DNA from: Treponema sp.
GTDB lineage: Bacteria > Spirochaetota > Spirochaetia > Treponematales > Breznakiellaceae
Assembly (NCBI GenBank): GCA_031273405.1
Contig: JAISRW010000188.1
Location: 1 to 9,670 of the forward strand
Reading direction: 5' to 3'
DNA: 9,670 nucleotides
Part shown: piece after piece, positions 7,607 to 9,670 of the stretch
Numbering within the stretch: the first letter of the stretch is position 1
Layout: each line of letters begins with the position of its first letter
Notes under the pieces: generated by a model
Told to the model about the DNA's origin: nothing
Databases searched by the model: none
What the model saw: the letters and a program-made list of their open reading frames with translations, nothing else
Made by a program: the position numbers and the translations under genes

Positions 7607-7882
7607 TCAGCCTTCATCGAAATTTGATTCAAAGAGGCGGACCAGGGTTTCCACCGCCTTTGTTTCATCGTCCCTGTTTTCTCCCTCGGCTATGATCTTC
7701 AATTCCGTCCCGTAGGACGCTCCCAGGGTCAAAATCCCCATGATAGATTTCGCGTTAATCCTGTCGCCGTCTTTTTCAAAATACAGAGAGGACGAAAAAT
7801 CTTTTGTTGCCTGGACAATCATCGCCGCCGGGCGGGCATGAATCCCGGCCCTGTTGGTAATGGTTATTGTTTTTTCGGTCAT
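7607..7882 (-). CDS. ptsH: HPr phosphocarrier protein
   Basis: A 91-residue HPr-family protein. The phosphotransfer histidine is H15 in AGIHARPA, and the regulatory serine is S46 in NAKSIMGILTLGA, the site modified by HPr kinase/phosphorylase. Both sites are intact, so the protein could act in phosphoenolpyruvate-dependent transfer, in carbon regulation, or both. The ATG at 7882 has AAGGAG eleven bases upstream. hprK lies 16 bp before it and the sensor kinase 3 bp after it. No enzyme I or sugar-specific PTS component is in the window, so a mainly regulatory role is possible. An NPr-type name is less likely because S46 and its context are conserved. Confidence 0.94.
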   Translation of the reverse strand: MTEKTITITNRAGIHARPAAMIVQATKDFSSSLYFEKDGDRINAKSIMGILTLGASYGTELKIIAEGENRDDETKAVETLVRLFESNFDEG

Positions 7883-7898
7883 ACTTGCCGCTTCTCCT

Positions 7899-8888
7899 TT
7901 AAATTACGTCCTCACTCCCGAAATAAACCGCCCTGGCGGTGTCGCTTTCTATCCATTTAAGAATATTCTGGTTAAACTCCCTGGCCGAATTGTATCCCAT
8001 CTTTTTGAGCCGTTCGTTCATGGCGGCGGTTTCGATGATGACGGGGATATTCCGGCCGGGTTTTACGGGGATTTCCAGGGTAGGGACCTTTACCCCCAGG
8101 ATCTCCATGTACTGTTCCTCCATGCCGATCCTGTCGTAGTTTTTGGACGAATCCCAGGCCTCAAGCTTGACTACCAACTGTATCTGCTTCCGGTCCCTGA
8201 TGGCCCCCACGCCGAAGAGGTGGGTCACGTTGATGATCCCCAGTCCCCTGATTTCCATGTGGTGGGCGATTATCTTGTTCGCCCCGGTTCCGATGAGGAT
8301 GTTGCCGGAAACGCAGCGTATGTCCACCACGTCGTCGGCCACCAGGCGGTGCCCCAGCTTGATAAGCTCCAGGGCGGTCTCGCTCTTGCCAACCCCCGAA
8401 TCCCCCAGGATGAGGATGCCGTGGCCGTAGACTTCTACCAGGACTCCGTGGGTGCTCTGCCGGGGGGCGAATATATCCGACAGGATGCGCATGAGCCGGG
8501 AACTGAACTCGGAGGAAGAAAGATCCGTTTGCAGCAGGGGGCATTGGGCGCCTTCGGCTTCCCGAAAAAAGTTTTCGTCCGGTTCCAGGTTGTGGGTCAA
8601 GATGCAGCAAGGGATGGGATAGGAAAACATCCGTTTGAGGTTGTCGTAATTTTTTTCGTCCCCCAGCTTCTTGAGCCCCGCCGCTTCGCCCCGGCCTATG
8701 AGCTGAATCCGCTGGTAGGCAAATTCTTCGTAGAACCCGAGAATGGCCCCCATGGGCCTGTTAAGGTCGGGAACGCTGATTTCCCTGGACAGGCCTTTCC
8801 GCCCGCCTATGCAGCGGAGATTGAGGGAATTGTGCTCTTTCAAATCGATATCGATGAGATCCAAAACGGTAAAGCGCTTCTCAACCAT
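7899..8888 (-). CDS. hprK: HPr kinase/phosphorylase
   Basis: Bifunctional enzyme that phosphorylates HPr on Ser46 with ATP or pyrophosphate and removes the phosphate by phosphorolysis. From the ATG at 8888 it has 329 residues, a normal length. An N-terminal domain (about 1-135) precedes the catalytic domain with H147 (STHGVLVEVYG), P-loop GDSGVGKS at 162-169, VADD (D185, D186), the signature EIRGLGIINV at 212-221, and the C-terminal IPVKPGRN loop at 273-280. An in-frame TTG at 8906 would add six residues, but MVEKRFTVLDL aligns better with known N termini. It is the first gene of the hprK-ptsH-kinase-regulator unit and is divergent from brnTA. Its substrate HPr is encoded 16 bp downstream. 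Confidence 0.94.
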   Translation of the reverse strand: MVEKRFTVLDLIDIDLKEHNSLNLRCIGGRKGLSREISVPDLNRPMGAILGFYEEFAYQRIQLIGRGEAAGLKKLGDEKNYDNLKRMFSYPIPCCILTHNLEPDENFFREAEGAQCPLLQTDLSSSEFSSRLMRILSDIFAPRQSTHGVLVEVYGHGILILGDSGVGKSETALELIKLGHRLVADDVVDIRCVSGNILIGTGANKIIAHHMEIRGLGIINVTHLFGVGAIRDRKQIQLVVKLEAWDSSKNYDRIGMEEQYMEILGVKVPTLEIPVKPGRNIPVIIETAAMNERLKKMGYNSAREFNQNILKWIESDTARAVYFGSEDVI

Positions 8889-8894
8889 GGTATT

Positions 8895-8923
8895 ATCATA
8901 AACCAAATCCCCAAGAGGCGCAA
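8895..8923 (-). promoter_or_regulatory. Weak candidate promoter upstream of hprK
   Basis: On the minus strand, TTGCGC (8923-8918) and TATGAT (8900-8895) are separated by 17 bases. The -10 matches 5 of 6 consensus bases, the -35 only 3 of 6. Initiation would fall close to the ATG at 8888, implying a very short or absent leader. Confidence 0.3.
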
Positions 8924-8935
8924 TGCGGGAGGGAG
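8919..8935 (+). repeat. GC-rich direct repeat, left copy flanking brnTA
   Basis: CGCAATGCGGGAGGGAG here recurs at 9605-9620 in the same orientation with one base missing (16 identical bases plus a one-base gap). The copies bracket the toxin-antitoxin module. Confidence 0.5.
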
Positions 8936-8992
8936 GGGATGATAACCACGAACCTCACGGAAAGCATGCATGGTACCTATGCGCCGTCTCCG

Positions 8993-9020
8993 TAGACAAC
9001 AGAGACAAATTGTGTATACA
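8993..9020 (+). promoter_or_regulatory. Candidate brnTA promoter with overlapping palindrome
   Basis: TAGACA (8993-8998) and TATACA (9015-9020) are separated by 16 bases and lie just before the brnT start at 9041. The perfect 8-bp palindrome TGTATACA (9013-9020) covers the -10. BrnA-type ribbon-helix-helix antitoxins commonly repress their own promoter, so this palindrome is a possible operator core. Assignment is by eye only. Confidence 0.35.
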
Positions 9021-9040
9021 TTTATGTAGAGAAGAAGCCA

Positions 9041-9360
9041 ATGGGAAGAACAATAATAAGTGAAAATGGGCATTTTGAGTGGGATGAAGAAAAGGCCGTA
9101 ACGAATTTCGCTAAACATGGGTTAGCCTTTGAAGAAATTCTACCTGTTTTTGACGACCCAACATGATTGAATATTTTGATGATTCCCATTCTACTGAGGA
9201 CGAAGATAGAAACCGGGGAATTGGAATGTTACAAGGGATTCTGATTTTATATGTCTGTTATACAGAACGTGGGGAAAGAACCAGGATCTATTCCGCACGA
9301 AAAGCCAGACCAAGAGAGGAGACAAAATATTATGAAAAGCTCAAAAAAATTAACGCCTGA
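9041..9360 (+). pseudogene. brnT: BrnT-family (DUF497) toxin, disrupted by a one-base frameshift
   Basis: Type II toxin gene, normally encoding a small RelE-like ribonuclease. The first frame (9041-9166) encodes 41 residues with the BrnT signature FEWDEEKAVTNFAKHGLAFEE and ends VFDDPT, then TGA. The second frame (ATG at 9163 to 9360) continues the family pattern with MIEYFDDSHS, then TERGERTRIYSARKARPREE. The two pieces join without a gap if one A is added to read ACA-ATG, giving about 106 residues, a normal BrnT length. The stop and the new ATG overlap as ATGA, so re-initiation could still make the C-terminal part alone. A mutation, a sequencing error, or recoding are all possible; no standard slippery heptamer is present. 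The 3' end overlaps brnA by 29 bp. Confidence 0.78.
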
Positions 9361-9598
9361 ACGAATTGCCGAAATACAGGCATTTAAGGACAACGATATT
9401 TCTGATTGTCCTGAATTAACCGATGAGCAGTTACAACGTATGAAGCCGAAATATCCTGAATACTTTAAGCCGGTTAAAAAAGCCGTACAGATCCGCCTTG
9501 ATGCTGATGTACTTGCCTGGTTTAAAGGATATGGGAAGGGGTATCAAAGCAGGATTAACTCCGCTCTGCGCGAAGTCATGTTACAAAAAACACAATGA
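9332..9598 (+). CDS. brnA: BrnA-family antitoxin
   Basis: An 88-residue antitoxin of the BrnA family, which neutralises BrnT and binds DNA through a ribbon-helix-helix-like C-terminal domain. The hallmark region is at residues 48-85, with VKKAVQIRLDADVLAWFK followed by GYGKGYQSRINSALREVM. The N-terminal part is charged and probably contacts the toxin. The frame is open 81 bases further upstream, but the ATG at 9332 has GAGGAG ten bases before it and gives the family-typical N terminus. It overlaps the end of the brnT reading frame, the standard toxin-first order. The gene appears intact although its toxin partner is frameshifted, so it may remain as an orphan antitoxin or autorepressor. Confidence 0.9.
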   Translation: MKSSKKLTPERIAEIQAFKDNDISDCPELTDEQLQRMKPKYPEYFKPVKKAVQIRLDADVLAWFKGYGKGYQSRINSALREVMLQKTQ

Positions 9599-9604
9599 CG
9601 AACC

Positions 9605-9620
9605 CGCAATGCGGGGGGAG
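9605..9620 (+). repeat. GC-rich direct repeat, right copy flanking brnTA
   Basis: CGCAATGCGGGGGGAG matches the copy at 8919-8935 apart from one missing base. It begins seven bases after the brnA stop. Together with the preceding bases it forms a small inverted repeat, CCCGC-AAT-GCGGG (9603-9615), with no T-run directly after it. The remaining bases to the window end carry no gene that I can see. Confidence 0.5.
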
Positions 9621-9670
9621 AATTAACTTTCCTTCTTCGCCTTTGTGCTCCCTTGTGGTTTCTATTTTTG

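Noticed and set aside
8926..8939. G-quadruplex in the G-rich stretch upstream of hprK
   Set aside because: Only three runs of three or more Gs are present; a fourth is missing.
7854..8942. Plus-strand open frame of 362 codons
   Set aside because: Antisense to ptsH and hprK, both of which have unmistakable motifs.
8840..9118. Minus-strand 92-codon frame with a hydrophobic stretch
   Set aside because: It overlaps the hprK start, the intergenic region and brnT in the opposite direction, and shows no family pattern.
9155..9168. Programmed -1 frameshift in brnT
   Set aside because: The junction CCAACATGA has no canonical X-XXY-YYZ slippery heptamer and I saw no obvious downstream stem; a simple deletion is more likely, though not excluded.
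9603..9615. CCCGC-AAT-GCGGG hairpin after brnA as a terminator
   Set aside because: The stem is five base pairs and is followed by GGGAGAATTAAC rather than a U-run.

Overview
The window most likely comes from a spirochaete, probably a Treponema of the environmental or termite-gut type. This is inferred from the combination of HPr with an HPr kinase of the Ser46 type, a sigma-54 two-component pair, LexA and a BrnT/BrnA module; no rRNA or other marker gene is present to confirm it. Base composition differs along the window. The plus-strand genes at the left are AT-richer (22 of 60 bases are G or C in 1501-1560), while the minus-strand block is GC-richer (37 of 60 in 5281-5340).

Left region (1-2034, plus strand): the end of an operon with a D-2-hydroxyacid dehydrogenase, whose true start probably lies before the window, followed 22 bp later by a SorC-family sugar-responsive regulator. 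This looks like the tail of a sugar or polyol catabolic locus with its own regulator. The substrate cannot be read from the window.

Central region (2168-8888, minus strand): seven tightly packed genes in two groups. The upstream group, in transcription order, is hprK, ptsH (HPr), an NtrY-like membrane histidine kinase and an NtrC-type sigma-54 activator, with gaps of 16 bp, 3 bp and a 1-bp overlap. It suggests that HPr phosphorylation (carbon or energy state) and a sigma-54 phosphorelay are made as one unit. After a 101-bp gap comes lexA, then holA (DNA polymerase III delta) and an MntP-type manganese exporter, with gaps of 0 and 2 bp. The gap before lexA holds an 11-bp inverted repeat with one mismatch around a 5-bp spacer. 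It is a good candidate for the LexA operator, although it could also be the terminator of the upstream operon.

Right region (8889-9670): a short divergent intergenic segment, then a BrnT/BrnA type II toxin-antitoxin module on the plus strand. The BrnT toxin reading frame is broken by a one-base frameshift near 9163, whereas the BrnA antitoxin is intact with a good ribosome binding site. A short GC-rich direct repeat flanks the module, suggesting an inserted or shuffled cassette.

No tRNA, rRNA, CRISPR array, insertion sequence or phage gene was seen. The most interesting items are the decayed or recoded brnT with an intact antitoxin, the hprK-ptsH-ntrY-ntrC linkage, and the candidate SOS operator. 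I did not find a clearly new multi-gene system.
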